64,000 bases of DNA from REEB95 sp050729835 (GCA_050729835.1 JBOHLS010000002.1:124001-188000), one strand, 5' to 3'. Numbered from the stretch's first letter, positions 1 through 8,601 are shown. The notes: generated from the sequence alone by a model not told the origin. Numbers and translations: made by a program.

Positions 1-45
1 AGAGCCTGCTTTCGCCAACCGGCTGGATCACTCGCGGGCGCGCCA

Positions 46-657
46 ATGACGGAAAAACCGGGTATCAAGTCGATCGTCACCAAGGTCAAGGCGCGTATCG
101 ACGCGAGCCAGGACAAGGCCACGGACAATCGGCCGTGGGTGAAGCAGGTGGCGATGCTGACCGGCGTGTTGGCGGCGATCTCCGGCTTTCTCGTCGTGCG
201 CTCGACCGCGGTCACCAACAACGCGATCTACGAAAGCAACCAGGCGATCTTGTCCCAGACGCAAGCTTCCGATGCCTGGAACGAATACCAAGCCGACAGC
301 ATCAAGGCGCGCGTCGTCGAGACGGCGCTGGCCACCGCAGCAATGCTCAGCCCCGAGAGCCGTGCCACCTTGACCAAGCAGTCGGCGGACTTGCGCAACC
401 GCCAGCCCAAGGTCAAGCAAACCGCATTGGATAAAACCGCGGCACGCGACCAACATTTGCAGATCGGGCTCAAATGGCTCGCCGAGAAAGACCTGCTCGG
501 CTACGCCGGTCTCGCCGCGCAGCTCGGCATCGCGCTGGCTTCCGTCGCCGCCCTGGTGCGCTGGCGCACGCCGTTCATCGTCGGCATCGCCGCCGGTGCA
601 GTTTGTATCGCCATCACGGTTTACGTGTTCGCGGCGTATTACGGCATCGCGCCGTAG
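46..657 (+). CDS. DUF4337-type membrane protein
   Basis: This 203-residue protein has the layout of the DUF4337 family. It has a short charged N-terminus, one hydrophobic segment at about residues 34-53, and a soluble helical middle part rich in Lys, Gln and Ala (about 60-145). Two further hydrophobic segments sit near the C-terminus (about 150-170 and 174-198). It is probably an inner-membrane protein with the helical region on one face; the family has no established biochemical role. The ATG at 46 is the first in frame, and the 45 bases upstream show no strong ribosome binding site. It stands alone, since the next gene is on the other strand. The family assignment is from recall of the pattern and is moderately sure. 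Confidence 0.75.
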   Translation: MTEKPGIKSIVTKVKARIDASQDKATDNRPWVKQVAMLTGVLAAISGFLVVRSTAVTNNAIYESNQAILSQTQASDAWNEYQADSIKARVVETALATAAMLSPESRATLTKQSADLRNRQPKVKQTALDKTAARDQHLQIGLKWLAEKDLLGYAGLAAQLGIALASVAALVRWRTPFIVGIAAGAVCIAITVYVFAAYYGIAP

Positions 658-661
658 CCGC

Positions 662-811
662 CTAGCGCAGCAAATGCGGCCACAGCCCGGTCACGCCGAC
701 GATGATGAGATAGACCGCGACGATGAAGTTCAGCAGGCGCGGAACGATCAGGATCAGGATGCCGCAAATCAGCGCGACCAGCGGCGTGATCAAAACGACA
801 TTAAACGCCAT
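662..811 (-). CDS. DUF3096-type miniprotein
   Basis: This 49-residue reading frame starts at the ATG complementary to 809-811 and begins MAFNVVLITPLVALICG. Almost the whole product is hydrophobic: two short membrane-spanning stretches separated by a VPRLLN turn, then a TGLWPHLLR tail. That two-segment shape and the Pro-Arg-Leu-Leu-Asn motif match the DUF3096 group of tiny inner-membrane proteins found in many proteobacteria. Function is unknown. It converges with the DUF4337 gene, with stop codons only a few bases apart. It is too short for most gene callers, but its codon use fits the neighbours. Confidence 0.7.
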   Translation of the reverse strand: MAFNVVLITPLVALICGILILIVPRLLNFIVAVYLIIVGVTGLWPHLLR

Positions 812-1030
812 CGGATAAGCTCCATCGTTCAAGCATCGTGGCTTGGAAATTGACCGCGGTGAGTCAAACGACCGGCCGCCGAGCCGGGTTCCGACCGCGT
901 TGACGCCGGCGGGATCCTCGGGCTAGACGGTTCGACCGGTGGCGGACGCAGGACGTTGCCGGGGGATGCCGCGCGCTCATAGCGCCTAGCATGGATCGGC
1001 GCGTGAGTCGGCACGTCATGGGGTGGTTGT

Positions 1031-1478
1031 ATGCGGCCGGTGCGCGCTTGCACGGCGGCGTTCGTCTGCGGCCTGGCCGCGCTGAGCCTGATTTCCTTAC
1101 TACGGCGACGAGACCAAGCCGCGCTGGGACCTGGCGATGCAATACCTGACGGCGCGGGTCGCGCCCACCGACACGGTGCTGGTCGGCGACCATATGGTCA
1201 ACACGCAGCTGGTGCTGATGAATGTCGGGCTTGCCGGCGCGCGCCGCACCCAGAGTCCCGACGTGGCGGTGGCGGCGCTCGCCCGCGGCGGCAAGGTCTG
1301 GGCGATTTACGGCCGGGTCGGGCAGGGGCGCATGCTGTCGCGCGACGCCGATCTCGGGCCGCCGATCCTGCGCGTTGACGTCGGCCGAAGCATTCTCATC
1401 CTCGGCTTCGAGAACCGCGCGTCGGCGACCATCGCGCCGCCGGGTCGCCGCCACGGCCGGCGCGCCCATCACGTCTAA
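1031..1478 (+). pseudogene. Remnant of a membrane glycosyltransferase C-terminus (frameshifted)
   Basis: Two frames together resemble the last membrane helix and extracytoplasmic tail of an ArnT/PMT-like (GT39) glycosyltransferase. From 1031 one frame reads a hydrophobic stretch ending LAALSLISLL. From about 1098 another frame reads YYGDETKPRWDLAMQYL, then APTDTVLVGDHMVNTQL and a short beta-rich tail. The 'KPRWDLAMQYL..R..PTDTVLV' pattern is typical of the tail in which these enzymes keep a Rossmann-like end. The catalytic N-terminal part, about 400 residues, is absent. The frame changes near 1094-1098, so no single intact product is possible. I read it as a decayed gene fragment; the family call is an inference from a short motif. 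Confidence 0.5.
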
Positions 1479-1566
1479 GCGATAGGCGGGGTAGCGCCGC
1501 ATCTTGATAACGCCGGCAGCAATTGCCACAGATAAAGAGCGGCCCCGTTGCGTCCGGCATCCCACG

Positions 1567-1938
1567 ATGAAGCGCTTGCTGCTGGTCGTTCTCTTGATCG
1601 CGCTGCCGCGTATCGCCGACGCGCAAATGCAGTTGCGTTTGCTGCAACAACAGCAGGTTTGGCGCCTGCAACAGCAGGAACGGCAGGCGATGGCGGCGCA
1701 GCAGGATCGCCGGCAGCAGGAATTGCTGCAGCAAGGCACGGTCTTGTCCCAACAGGAGCCACCGGCGGACCGCCTGCGCGATCTCCAGCAAAACCAGCAA
1801 TTCCAGTTGCAGCAGCAACAGCAGAAAATCCAGCAGATGCAGCAGGAACAGCAGCAACTGCTTCTGCAACAGCACCTGATGCAGCAACAACCGCAACCCA
1901 ACCCGCTTCCGAACCCGCCACTGAGCTCTGGCCGCTAG
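1567..1938 (+). CDS. Secreted glutamine-rich protein
   Basis: The product has 123 residues if it starts at ATG 1567 (MKRLLLVVLLIALPRIADAQ). That start gives a textbook signal peptide with an Ala-Asp-Ala cleavage site; an upstream in-frame ATG at 1504 would bury the signal behind 21 unlikely residues. The mature part is dominated by Gln, with runs of up to five, interspersed with Leu, Met, Arg and Glu, and ends in a Pro/Asn-rich tail. The spacing suggests an amphipathic or coiled-coil helix exported to the periplasm. No enzymatic motif is visible and I do not recognise a family. Gln is encoded by mixed CAG/CAA, so this is not a pure triplet expansion. Confidence 0.7.
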   Translation: MKRLLLVVLLIALPRIADAQMQLRLLQQQQVWRLQQQERQAMAAQQDRRQQELLQQGTVLSQQEPPADRLRDLQQNQQFQLQQQQQKIQQMQQEQQQLLLQQHLMQQQPQPNPLPNPPLSSGR

Positions 1939-2038
1939 CGCGCGAGCGTATTGGCGGCGCACGCGGTTTATGCCAGAACTGCCGCCCCGAACCCCGCCGC
2001 CAGTCCGGCCCTCACTGCAACCAGGAGCGCCGCCCGCC

Positions 2039-3106
2039 ATGCCCAAAGGCAAAACCCACAAGATCGCCGTCATCGAGGGCGACGGCATCGGCCACGAGGT
2101 CGTGCCGGAAGGAATCCGCGTCCTCGAGAAGGCCGGCCGCAAATTCGGCTTTGCGCTCCAGTTCAAGACTTTCGACTGGTCGTGCGAGAACTACGCCAAG
2201 ACCGGCCGCATGATGCCGGCGGACGGCCTCGACCGGCTGCGCCAGTTCGACGCAATCTATCTCGGCGCGGTCGGGTTCCCCGGCGTGCCGGATCACGTCT
2301 CGCTGTGGGGCCTACTGATTCCGATCCGCCGCAGTTTCCTGCAATACGTCAACATGCGGCCGGTGCGCCTGCTCAAGGGCCTCGAAAGTCCGCTCAAGGG
2401 CCGCGCGCCCAAAGATATCGACATGGTCGTCATCCGCGAGAACGTCGAGGGTGAATATTCGGAGATCGGCGGCCGACTCTATGCCGGCACGGACGAGGAG
2501 GCCGCGTTCCAGCAGGCGGTGTTCACCCGCAAGGGCTGCGATCGCATCATGCGCTATGCCTTCGAGCTGGCGAAGCGGCGCCCGAAGAAGCACGTCACCT
2601 CGGCAACCAAGTCGAATGGCATTAGCATCTCGATGCCTTATTGGGACGAGCGCTTCGCCGTGATGAAGAAAAGCTATCCGGGCGTCAAGGCCGACCAGTT
2701 CCTGATCGACATCTTCTGCGCCCACATGGTGCGCCATCCCGACTGGTTCGACGTCATCGTCGCCAGCAATTTGTTCGGCGACATCCTGTCCGACCTGTCG
2801 CCGGCGGTGGCGGCCGGCATCGGTATCGCGCCCGGCGCCAACATCAATCCGGAAAAGGATTACCCGTCGATGTTCGAGCCGGTGCACGGCTCGGCGCCCG
2901 ACATCGCTGGCAAAAATGTCGCCAATCCGATCGGCCAGATCTGGTCGGGCGCGATGATGCTCGACCATCTGGGATATCCGCAGGCCGGCGCGGCGATCGT
3001 CAAGGCGATCGAGACCGTGATCGCCGAGACCAAGCTCCGCACGCCCGACCTCGGTGGCAAGACCAAGACCAGCGAGATGGGCAAGGCGATCGCCGACGCG
3101 TTGTGA
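2039..3106 (+). CDS. Tartrate dehydrogenase / isopropylmalate dehydrogenase family
   Basis: This 355-residue NAD-dependent beta-decarboxylating dehydrogenase starts at ATG 2039 behind AGGAG; an in-frame ATG at 1970 lacks such a site. The isocitrate/isopropylmalate dehydrogenase fold is clear: IAVIEGDGIGHEV at the N-terminus, GAVGFPGVPDHVSLWGLL, the substrate-binding Arg region IRRSFLQYVNMRPVRLL, RENVEGEYSEIGGR, the metal-binding Asp region SNLFGDILSDLSP, and the NAD-binding EPVHGSAPDIAGK. The 'SCENYAKTGRMMPADGL' and 'VPDHVSLWGLLIPIRR' stretches are characteristic of the TtuC-like tartrate/D-malate subgroup rather than LeuB. The 428-residue MHS transporter 43 bp downstream suggests a catabolic pair for a C4 dicarboxylate such as tartrate or D-malate. 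The exact substrate is inferred. Confidence 0.88.
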   Translation: MPKGKTHKIAVIEGDGIGHEVVPEGIRVLEKAGRKFGFALQFKTFDWSCENYAKTGRMMPADGLDRLRQFDAIYLGAVGFPGVPDHVSLWGLLIPIRRSFLQYVNMRPVRLLKGLESPLKGRAPKDIDMVVIRENVEGEYSEIGGRLYAGTDEEAAFQQAVFTRKGCDRIMRYAFELAKRRPKKHVTSATKSNGISISMPYWDERFAVMKKSYPGVKADQFLIDIFCAHMVRHPDWFDVIVASNLFGDILSDLSPAVAAGIGIAPGANINPEKDYPSMFEPVHGSAPDIAGKNVANPIGQIWSGAMMLDHLGYPQAGAAIVKAIETVIAETKLRTPDLGGKTKTSEMGKAIADAL

Positions 3107-3149
3107 GGCGGCGGCGACACCGTGTCCCTGGCCGGGATAGGCTGACGCG

Positions 3150-4436
3150 GTGACCGCGCCGCCATCGGCCTCGACGCGCCAAACCGGCCGCCTCTCGCCC
3201 ACGGCGCTCGCCGCCGGCGGCATCGGCAACCTGCTCGAGTGGTACGATTTCGGGCTCTATGGCTATTTCGCGCCGGTGCTCGCGCGGCTGTTCTTCCCGT
3301 CGCACGACGTGCTCGCTTCGCTGATCGGCGCCTATGCCGGCTTTGCCGTCGGCTTCGCCATGCGGCCCATCGGCGGCGCGGTGCTCGGCCATGTCGGCGA
3401 CCGGCTCGGCCGGCGATTCGTGCTGTTGCTGTCGGTGACGCTGATGGGCCTGGGCACGACGGCCATCGGGTTGCTGCCGACCTATGCCGCCGCCGGCGCC
3501 GCCGCGCCGCTGACGCTGCTCGCGGTACGGCTGTTCCAGGGCTTCTCGGTCGGCGGAGAATACACCGGCTCGGTCGCCTATCTGATTGAGACGGCGCCCG
3601 CGGACCGACGCGGCTTCGCCGGCAGCATGGCGAATATCGGCTCGACCGCCGGCGTGCTGCTGGCGGCGGGAGGCGCTGCCGCCACGGTCGGCTTCGCCAG
3701 CGACGCGCAACTTGCAGCATGGGCGTGGCGGCTGCCGTTCGTTTTCGGGGGCGTGCTGGCGATGGGCGCGCTACTGCTGCGCCGACGCTTGCGCGAAACC
3801 GGCGTGCCGCAAGCGCATCGGCGCGAGGCGCCGCTGAAGCGGGCGTTCCGTCGCGACGGACGCCTGATGGCGGTCGCCGTGCTATTTACCTCGGGCTACG
3901 GCGCGGTCAACTACCTGACTATGGTGTTCTTTCCGACCTATGCCGCCGAGTTCGGCGGCGTATCGGAGGCGCACGCCCTCCAGACAACGGTCGTGGCCCA
4001 GGCGCTGGCACTCGTCGTGGTGCCGCTGGTCGGCATCGCCAACGACACCGTCATCCGGCGACGCACGCTGCTGGTGCTGGCCTTCGCCGCCGAATTTGTC
4101 GCCGCGCTGGCGGCGTTCCTGCTCGCACGCGACGGCGGTTTCGTCGGCTTCGCCGCGGCGCAGATCGCCTTCGGCGCGCTGTTGGCGCTGGTGATGGGCA
4201 CCGACCCGGCCATGGTGTCGGAGCAGTTTCCCGCCGAATACCGCATGAGCGGCTACTCCGTTGCCTTCAATCTCGGTCTGGGCATCGCCGGCGGCACCGC
4301 GCCTGCAATCGCGACCGCGCTGATCGCCATTACCGGATCGACGCTCGCGCCGGCGCTCTACCTGATGCTGGCGGCGGGCGCAGCGGCCATCGGCGCCTTC
4401 CTGATGACCGATCGCAGCCGCGATCCGTTGCTCTGA
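3150..4436 (+). CDS. MHS-family (MFS) carboxylate:proton symporter
   Basis: This 428-residue transporter has about twelve hydrophobic segments. It carries the metabolite:H+ symporter signatures: GNLLEWYDFGLYGYFAPVLARLFFP in the first helix region, MRPIGGAVLGHVGDRLGRR (the MFS loop 2-3 motif), and RLFQGFSVGGEYTGS around helix 4. Known MHS members move citrate, ketoglutarate, shikimate, betaine and related small molecules with protons. The start is GTG at 3150, 43 bp after the dehydrogenase stop, so the two genes are probably cotranscribed. The neighbour suggests a hydroxy-dicarboxylate substrate, but the sequence alone does not prove it. Confidence 0.85.
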   Translation: MTAPPSASTRQTGRLSPTALAAGGIGNLLEWYDFGLYGYFAPVLARLFFPSHDVLASLIGAYAGFAVGFAMRPIGGAVLGHVGDRLGRRFVLLLSVTLMGLGTTAIGLLPTYAAAGAAAPLTLLAVRLFQGFSVGGEYTGSVAYLIETAPADRRGFAGSMANIGSTAGVLLAAGGAAATVGFASDAQLAAWAWRLPFVFGGVLAMGALLLRRRLRETGVPQAHRREAPLKRAFRRDGRLMAVAVLFTSGYGAVNYLTMVFFPTYAAEFGGVSEAHALQTTVVAQALALVVVPLVGIANDTVIRRRTLLVLAFAAEFVAALAAFLLARDGGFVGFAAAQIAFGALLALVMGTDPAMVSEQFPAEYRMSGYSVAFNLGLGIAGGTAPAIATALIAITGSTLAPALYLMLAAGAAAIGAFLMTDRSRDPLL

Positions 4437-4547
4437 GACGAAACGCCGCGGCCGCGCGAGGCGTCCACCACAGCTTGATCACCGCCGGGACGTTGCCCGG
4501 CCCGGCCCGCGACACCCACCTTCCGCAGAGGAGGAAGAAGAAAGAGG

Positions 4548-4952
4548 ATGACGACGATGCCCAACGTGCCGCATTCAACCGACCGCCTGCATCCGCTGAT
4601 TTACCGCATCATGATTGGCCTCGGCATGGTGCTATTGCTCGGTATTCATGGCTTTGCCGGCGGCAGCCAGACCTATAACAGTCTCGTCTTGGTGGCGGCG
4701 AGCCTGTTCGTCGTGGTTGCGATCGGGATTCCGCTGCTGCTATCGCGGATCGGGCGCCGGCGCCCCGATGTTGGCGGCGGCCAGCCCGAGCGATTCCGCG
4801 ATTGGTTGCGCGAGGAATTTCAGCTTCGGCGCGATCATCTCAAGGGCGGCGACGCCGCTTTCGCGATCCTTCTGCCGATCGTGGCGGTGTCGGTCGGCAT
4901 GGTGATTTTCGCCATCGAGCTGCATCTGGTGGCGCCGATCGCATCGCACTAG
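4548..4952 (+). CDS. Hypothetical three-helix membrane protein
   Basis: This 134-residue protein starts at ATG 4548 behind a purine-rich stretch (4527-4546) that easily accommodates a ribosome binding site. It has hydrophobic segments at about residues 19-38 and 46-66 and a third at about 104-124, with a charged linker (RIGRRRPD ... RFRDWLREEFQLRRDHLKGGD) on what is probably the cytoplasmic side. I do not recognise the family and see no catalytic motif. It lies 111 bp after the transporter and is followed by a hairpin serving the opposite strand. It may be a small accessory membrane protein, but that is a guess. Confidence 0.65.
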   Translation: MTTMPNVPHSTDRLHPLIYRIMIGLGMVLLLGIHGFAGGSQTYNSLVLVAASLFVVVAIGIPLLLSRIGRRRPDVGGGQPERFRDWLREEFQLRRDHLKGGDAAFAILLPIVAVSVGMVIFAIELHLVAPIASH

Positions 4953-4970
4953 CGCCGCGCGCAGCCACCT

Positions 4971-5009
4971 AAAATAGACCCCGCCCTCCGGGGGAGCGAG
5001 AGGGCGGGG
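4971..5009 (-). terminator. Intrinsic terminator for the minus-strand gene at 5030-5342
   Basis: A perfect 10-bp stem (4979-4988 with 5000-5009, CCCCGCCCTC/GAGGGCGGGG) closes an 11-base loop. Read on the minus strand it is followed by TCTATTTT, the expected U-rich run. It begins 21 bases after the stop of the frameshifted secreted gene. On the plus strand no T-run follows, so it is mainly one-directional. Confidence 0.75.
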
Positions 5010-5029
5010 CCGCGCTTCGACATTCCGAG

Positions 5030-5342
5030 TCAGCGGATGCCGAAGTAGAAACCGACCGATGGCGGTGCGGCATAGACCGGCGCCGGTGCCGCATAGGCGT
5101 AGGGATAGGAGGGGTATAGGAGGGGTAGGCATAGGTGTAAGCCGTAGTTGTACCGATAGGCGCCTGGACGCCAATCGTCGCCGCCGCGTCAGGCGTGTTC
5201 GTGCCAATCCCGGTCGTGGTAACCGTCGTGGTCCCAATCATAGGCCAGCGCCGGGGTGGTGACCGCACCGGCGGCGACCGCGGCAACCGCTCCCGGCCAT
5301 CAGTAGGGCGTGCAGGCTACGGGTGAGTTTCGTGGTCTGCAT
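5030..5342 (-). pseudogene. Frameshifted secreted Tyr/Asp/His-rich protein
   Basis: From the ATG at 5340-5342 the frame gives MQTTKLTRSLHALLMAG and then stops at a TGA after about 35 codons. Shifting by one base after MAG restores a good signal peptide end (AVAAVAAGAVTTPALAYD). A hydrophilic stretch DWDHDGYHDRDWHEHA follows, then an in-frame TGA, then RGGDDWRPGAYRYNYG, and a tail PAPVYAAPPSVGFYFGIR that ends exactly before the terminator at 4971-5009. Small exported proteins of this shape (signal, aspartate/histidine/tryptophan repeats, 'GFYFG' C-terminus) are common in alphaproteobacteria. At least one indel and one stop or second indel are needed to explain what is seen. Either the gene is dead or the assembly has errors here. 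Confidence 0.65.
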
Positions 5343-5553
5343 GATGGCTCCTCCAGTTTCCTCTTCGAGCCCAGGCCGTCCTACATGAGCGGCCTTCATG
5401 CTGGGTAATAAGCGTACTTATATTCTTCCATCCCTATGACAAAATAATCATTTATGTGAGGACTGTGGCGGACGTTTTTCATGTGGCAATCCGCCCGGGA
5501 CGAGGCGCCTGCCGGCTTCCGCCGGGCGGGCCGGCTCTGCCATAGTCGCTGCC
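5343..5553. promoter_or_regulatory. AT-rich divergent intergenic region
   Basis: These 211 bases separate the minus-strand secreted pseudogene from the plus-strand thioesterase. Bases 5401-5457 are strikingly AT-rich for this genome and include a small dyad (ATAAG-CGTA-CTTAT, 5408-5421). A promoter for one or both genes probably lies here, but I cannot point to convincing -35 and -10 hexamers. Confidence 0.35.
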
Positions 5554-6426
5554 ATGCGCTACGAGGCGAGAACCGCGACTGGCTTCACCGAGACCTATCG
5601 CGGCGATGTCGAGGCCTGGGAATGCGACGCCTTTGGTCACATGAACATCGCCTTCTACGGCGAGCGCTTCGCCGATGCGGCTGCCAGTCTGCTGTTCCGC
5701 CTGGCGCCGGCGCGCTGTTTCCGGACCGTCAGCCTGCTGGTGCGCTACCGCCACGAGCTGCGTGCCGGCGAGGCGATTGCCGTCCGTAGCGTCGTGCTCG
5801 GCACCGTCGAAGGCGCCAAGCGCGAGCGCCAAGTCCGCCTCGGTCACGAGCTGACGATGGGCGAGGGCGCCATCGCCTCGCTAGCCGAGCACGTTCTGGC
5901 GCCGCGCGATGCCAAGATGCGCTCGGGCCTGAAGATCGCGCTCGAGGCCGCCGCCACCACCTGGAGTGCAGAGCCTTTCGCGCCGGTGAAGCTGCCGGCA
6001 GCACACGGCGCGCAGGCGAGCCTGCGCGATCGGGTCAAGAGCTGGGAGCTTGACGAAACCGGTCGTCTTTCGCTACTCGGACACGTGCGGCGCTTCTCGA
6101 CTACGATCTCGCAGCTGATGAACGCCGTCGGCATGACCGGCGCCTATATCGGGCGCGAGCGCCGCGGCTTCGCGACCGTCGAAAGCCGGCTAGCGTTGGC
6201 GCCGTGGCAACCGGGCGCCGGCGCTGAGGTCGCCGTCACCAGCGGGTTCCTGGCGGTCGGCCGTTCGTCGGTGGCCATGATTCACGATCTCGTCGAGGTC
6301 AAAGGCGGAGAGCGCATCGCGCGCTTCTATCAGGCCGGCGTGCATTTCGATCTCGACCGGCGGCGTTCGACGCCGATGCCGGCGGCGATGCGCGACAAGG
6401 CGGCGGCGTTGATGGTGAGAACCTGA
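5554..6426 (+). CDS. Acyl-CoA thioesterase, double hotdog
   Basis: This 290-residue protein appears to contain two hotdog folds. The N-terminal half begins with ETYRGDVEAWECDAFGHMNIAFYGERFADAA; the 'D.FGHMN...Y' pattern is the 4-hydroxybenzoyl-CoA thioesterase-type active-site motif, with Asp as candidate catalytic residue, followed by a beta-rich part to about residue 125. The second half (about 165-280) reads as a weaker hotdog with GFATVESRLALAPWQPGAGAEV and SVAMIHDLVEV. Family members hydrolyse acyl-CoA thioesters in the cytoplasm. It is probably expressed alone, with mltB following 46 bp later. The exact acyl substrate cannot be read from sequence. Confidence 0.75.
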   Translation: MRYEARTATGFTETYRGDVEAWECDAFGHMNIAFYGERFADAAASLLFRLAPARCFRTVSLLVRYRHELRAGEAIAVRSVVLGTVEGAKRERQVRLGHELTMGEGAIASLAEHVLAPRDAKMRSGLKIALEAAATTWSAEPFAPVKLPAAHGAQASLRDRVKSWELDETGRLSLLGHVRRFSTTISQLMNAVGMTGAYIGRERRGFATVESRLALAPWQPGAGAEVAVTSGFLAVGRSSVAMIHDLVEVKGGERIARFYQAGVHFDLDRRRSTPMPAAMRDKAAALMVRT

Positions 6427-6472
6427 CGCCGGGCGTGCGACCGCTTCCTTTCGCCGCCGGCTTCGATTATTG

Positions 6473-7477
6473 ATGCGCGTCATGGTGATTCGCCTTGCCG
6501 CGGTGGTCCTGATTGCCGCGTTTACCTGTTGCGCCTCCGCGCACGCCCAAGAGACCGCTCCGCTCGCGCCATCGCCGACGCAACCGGCGTTCCAGAGCTT
6601 CATCCAAGGCGTGCGCGGCGACGCACTGCGCCAAGGCATCCAACCTGCGACGCTCGACCACGCCTTCGCCGGGGTCGCCTATCTGCCACACGTGATCGAG
6701 CTCGACCGGCGGCAGCCCGAGACCACGCTCACTTTCGAGGACTACATCGACCGCGTGGTGTCGTCGACGCGGCGCGAACACGGCCGCGAGTTCTTGGCCG
6801 AAAACCGCGCGCTGCTCGACGCGGTGAGCCGGAAATACGGCGTTGCGCCGCGCTTCATCGTCGCACTGTGGGGCATCGAGAGCGACTATGGCCGTCTCAC
6901 CGGGGCTTTCTCCGAAATCGACGCGCTCGCGACGCTCGCCTATGACGGCCGGCGCAGCGCGTTCTTCCGCAAGGAACTGATCAACGCGCTGGTCGTCGTC
7001 CAGCGCATGCATATCGACCCGCGCCGGATGACCGGCTCGTGGGCCGGCGCGATGGGGCAGAGCCAATTCATGCCGTCCAGCTTCCTCAATTACGCGGTGA
7101 GCTGGCGGGGAGACGCGCCGCCCGACATCTGGACCAACAAAGCCGACGTCTTCGCCTCGATCGCCAATTACCTGGCGCATGTCGGCTGGCGGCCCGACGA
7201 GAGCTGGGGCATCGCGGTGAAAACACCGCCCGACCTCGACCCGAATTTGGTCGGCCTCGGGCAAAGCAAGCCACTCGCGGATTGGACCGCGCTCGGCTTG
7301 GTGCGGACCAACGGCGGCGCCTTGCAGGATTCGCCTGGCACCGCATCGCTGATCGAGCCCGGCGGCGAATCGGGGCCGGCCCTGCTGGTCTTCGATAATT
7401 TCCGCGTCATTCTTCGGTGGAACAACTCGTCGTATTTCGCCACCGCCGTCGGTTATCTTGCGGACGCAGTTGATTGA
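6473..7477 (+). CDS. Lytic murein transglycosylase, MltB family
   Basis: This 334-residue protein cleaves the MurNAc-GlcNAc bond of peptidoglycan with formation of an anhydro sugar. ATG 6473 starts a signal peptide (MRVMVIRLAAVVLIAAF ... AHAQ); no lipobox is placed for lipidation, so it is probably periplasmic and soluble. The SLT_2 domain has the catalytic Glu in ALWGIESDYGR (about residue 136) and the conserved MGQSQFMPSSFLNYAV stretch. After about residue 270 there is a short C-terminal extension. It is followed directly by rlpA and dacA, so the three form a cell-wall remodelling group. Confidence 0.9.
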   Translation: MRVMVIRLAAVVLIAAFTCCASAHAQETAPLAPSPTQPAFQSFIQGVRGDALRQGIQPATLDHAFAGVAYLPHVIELDRRQPETTLTFEDYIDRVVSSTRREHGREFLAENRALLDAVSRKYGVAPRFIVALWGIESDYGRLTGAFSEIDALATLAYDGRRSAFFRKELINALVVVQRMHIDPRRMTGSWAGAMGQSQFMPSSFLNYAVSWRGDAPPDIWTNKADVFASIANYLAHVGWRPDESWGIAVKTPPDLDPNLVGLGQSKPLADWTALGLVRTNGGALQDSPGTASLIEPGGESGPALLVFDNFRVILRWNNSSYFATAVGYLADAVD

Positions 7478-7495
7478 CCATATTCTCCGCGTCCG

Positions 7496-8497
7496 GTGGG
7501 GACATCGCGATCCGATAAGATTTTAGGCATCGCCCGGATGGGCCTCGTCCTGGGCGCGCTGGCGTTCGCCTTGACAGCCTGCGGCAGTCGTGGTGGCGGT
7601 GGCAACACCGTCGCCGCGCCTAACGCCAACGGCTTCTACAAGATCGGCCAACCCTATCAGATCGACGGCACATGGTACTACCCGGGCATCGACTGGTCGT
7701 ACGACAAGACCGGCATCGCTTCGTGGTACGGGTCCGATTTCAACGGCAAGTACACGGCCAACGGCGAGCGCTTCGATATGAACGCGCTGACGGCGGCAAA
7801 TCCCACCTTGCCGATGCCGAGCATCGTCGAGGTGACCAACCTCGACAACGGCCGGACGATCCAACTGCGCATCAACGACCGCGGCCCCTATGCTCGCAAC
7901 AGGGTTCTCGACGTGTCGCGCCGCGCCGCGCAGCTGCTCGGTTTCGAGACCGCCGGCACCGCACATGTGCGCGTCCGCCTGTTGCCGCAACCGACGCTGC
8001 AAGCGCAGCTGCTGGCGCAGCGCAATGGCGGCCCGGGTGTCGAGGGGCCGACGCGGCTGGCCGCCGCCGAGCCCGTGGCCGCGGTGGACGAGCAAACCCT
8101 GACGCCGCCCGCTGGCGAATCGCCGGCTGCGGCGCCCGCGACCGCCGCCGCGCCTGATCCGGTGCCGGAACCGGCACCGCGCACGGCGACGCCGCATCTG
8201 GCCCTGGTCACGCCGGCAGAGGCGGCAACGCCCAAGATGCCGCGCGCGGCGGCGGCGCCAAGCGGCGCCAAGATGTACGTCCAGGCCGGCGCCTTCAGCC
8301 GCCTCGCGAACGCCGAGACCATGAAAGCCAAACTCGCACAGTTCGGCAGCGTGAACATCGACACGGCACGGGTCCACGGCGCAAACCTCTATCGCGTGCG
8401 CATCGGCCCGATCGCGACCACCAACGAGGCCGATCGCCTGCTGGGCGACGTGGTCAACAGCGGCGTACCGCAAGCCCGGCTGGCGTTCGACTGGTAA
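7496..8497 (+). CDS. rlpA: RlpA-like septal lipoprotein with SPOR domain
   Basis: This 333-residue protein combines a lipoprotein signal (LAFALTAC, lipidated Cys expected at about residue 30), a double-psi beta-barrel domain (GIASWYGSDFNGKYTANGERFDMNAL ... LRINDRGPYARNRVLDVSRRAAQLLGF), a Pro/Ala-rich linker (about 180-250) and a C-terminal SPOR domain (MYVQAGAFSRLANAETMKAKL). RlpA proteins act on denuded glycan at the septum, and SPOR binds such glycan. GTG 7496 is used because the 14 residues before the internal ATG at 7538 supply the basic residues a signal sequence needs. It lies 18 bp after mltB and upstream of dacA. Confidence 0.9.
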   Translation: MGTSRSDKILGIARMGLVLGALAFALTACGSRGGGGNTVAAPNANGFYKIGQPYQIDGTWYYPGIDWSYDKTGIASWYGSDFNGKYTANGERFDMNALTAANPTLPMPSIVEVTNLDNGRTIQLRINDRGPYARNRVLDVSRRAAQLLGFETAGTAHVRVRLLPQPTLQAQLLAQRNGGPGVEGPTRLAAAEPVAAVDEQTLTPPAGESPAAAPATAAAPDPVPEPAPRTATPHLALVTPAEAATPKMPRAAAAPSGAKMYVQAGAFSRLANAETMKAKLAQFGSVNIDTARVHGANLYRVRIGPIATTNEADRLLGDVVNSGVPQARLAFDW

Positions 8498-8601
8498 CCG
8501 CCGCGGCGGTGCGCCGCGGTTGCGGCCGGTCTGGATTTCGCCGCGTTTCCGGCTATGCTGGGCACGATTCCGCTGGCCAACCTGTCCGTGAGTAGCCCCC
8601 A

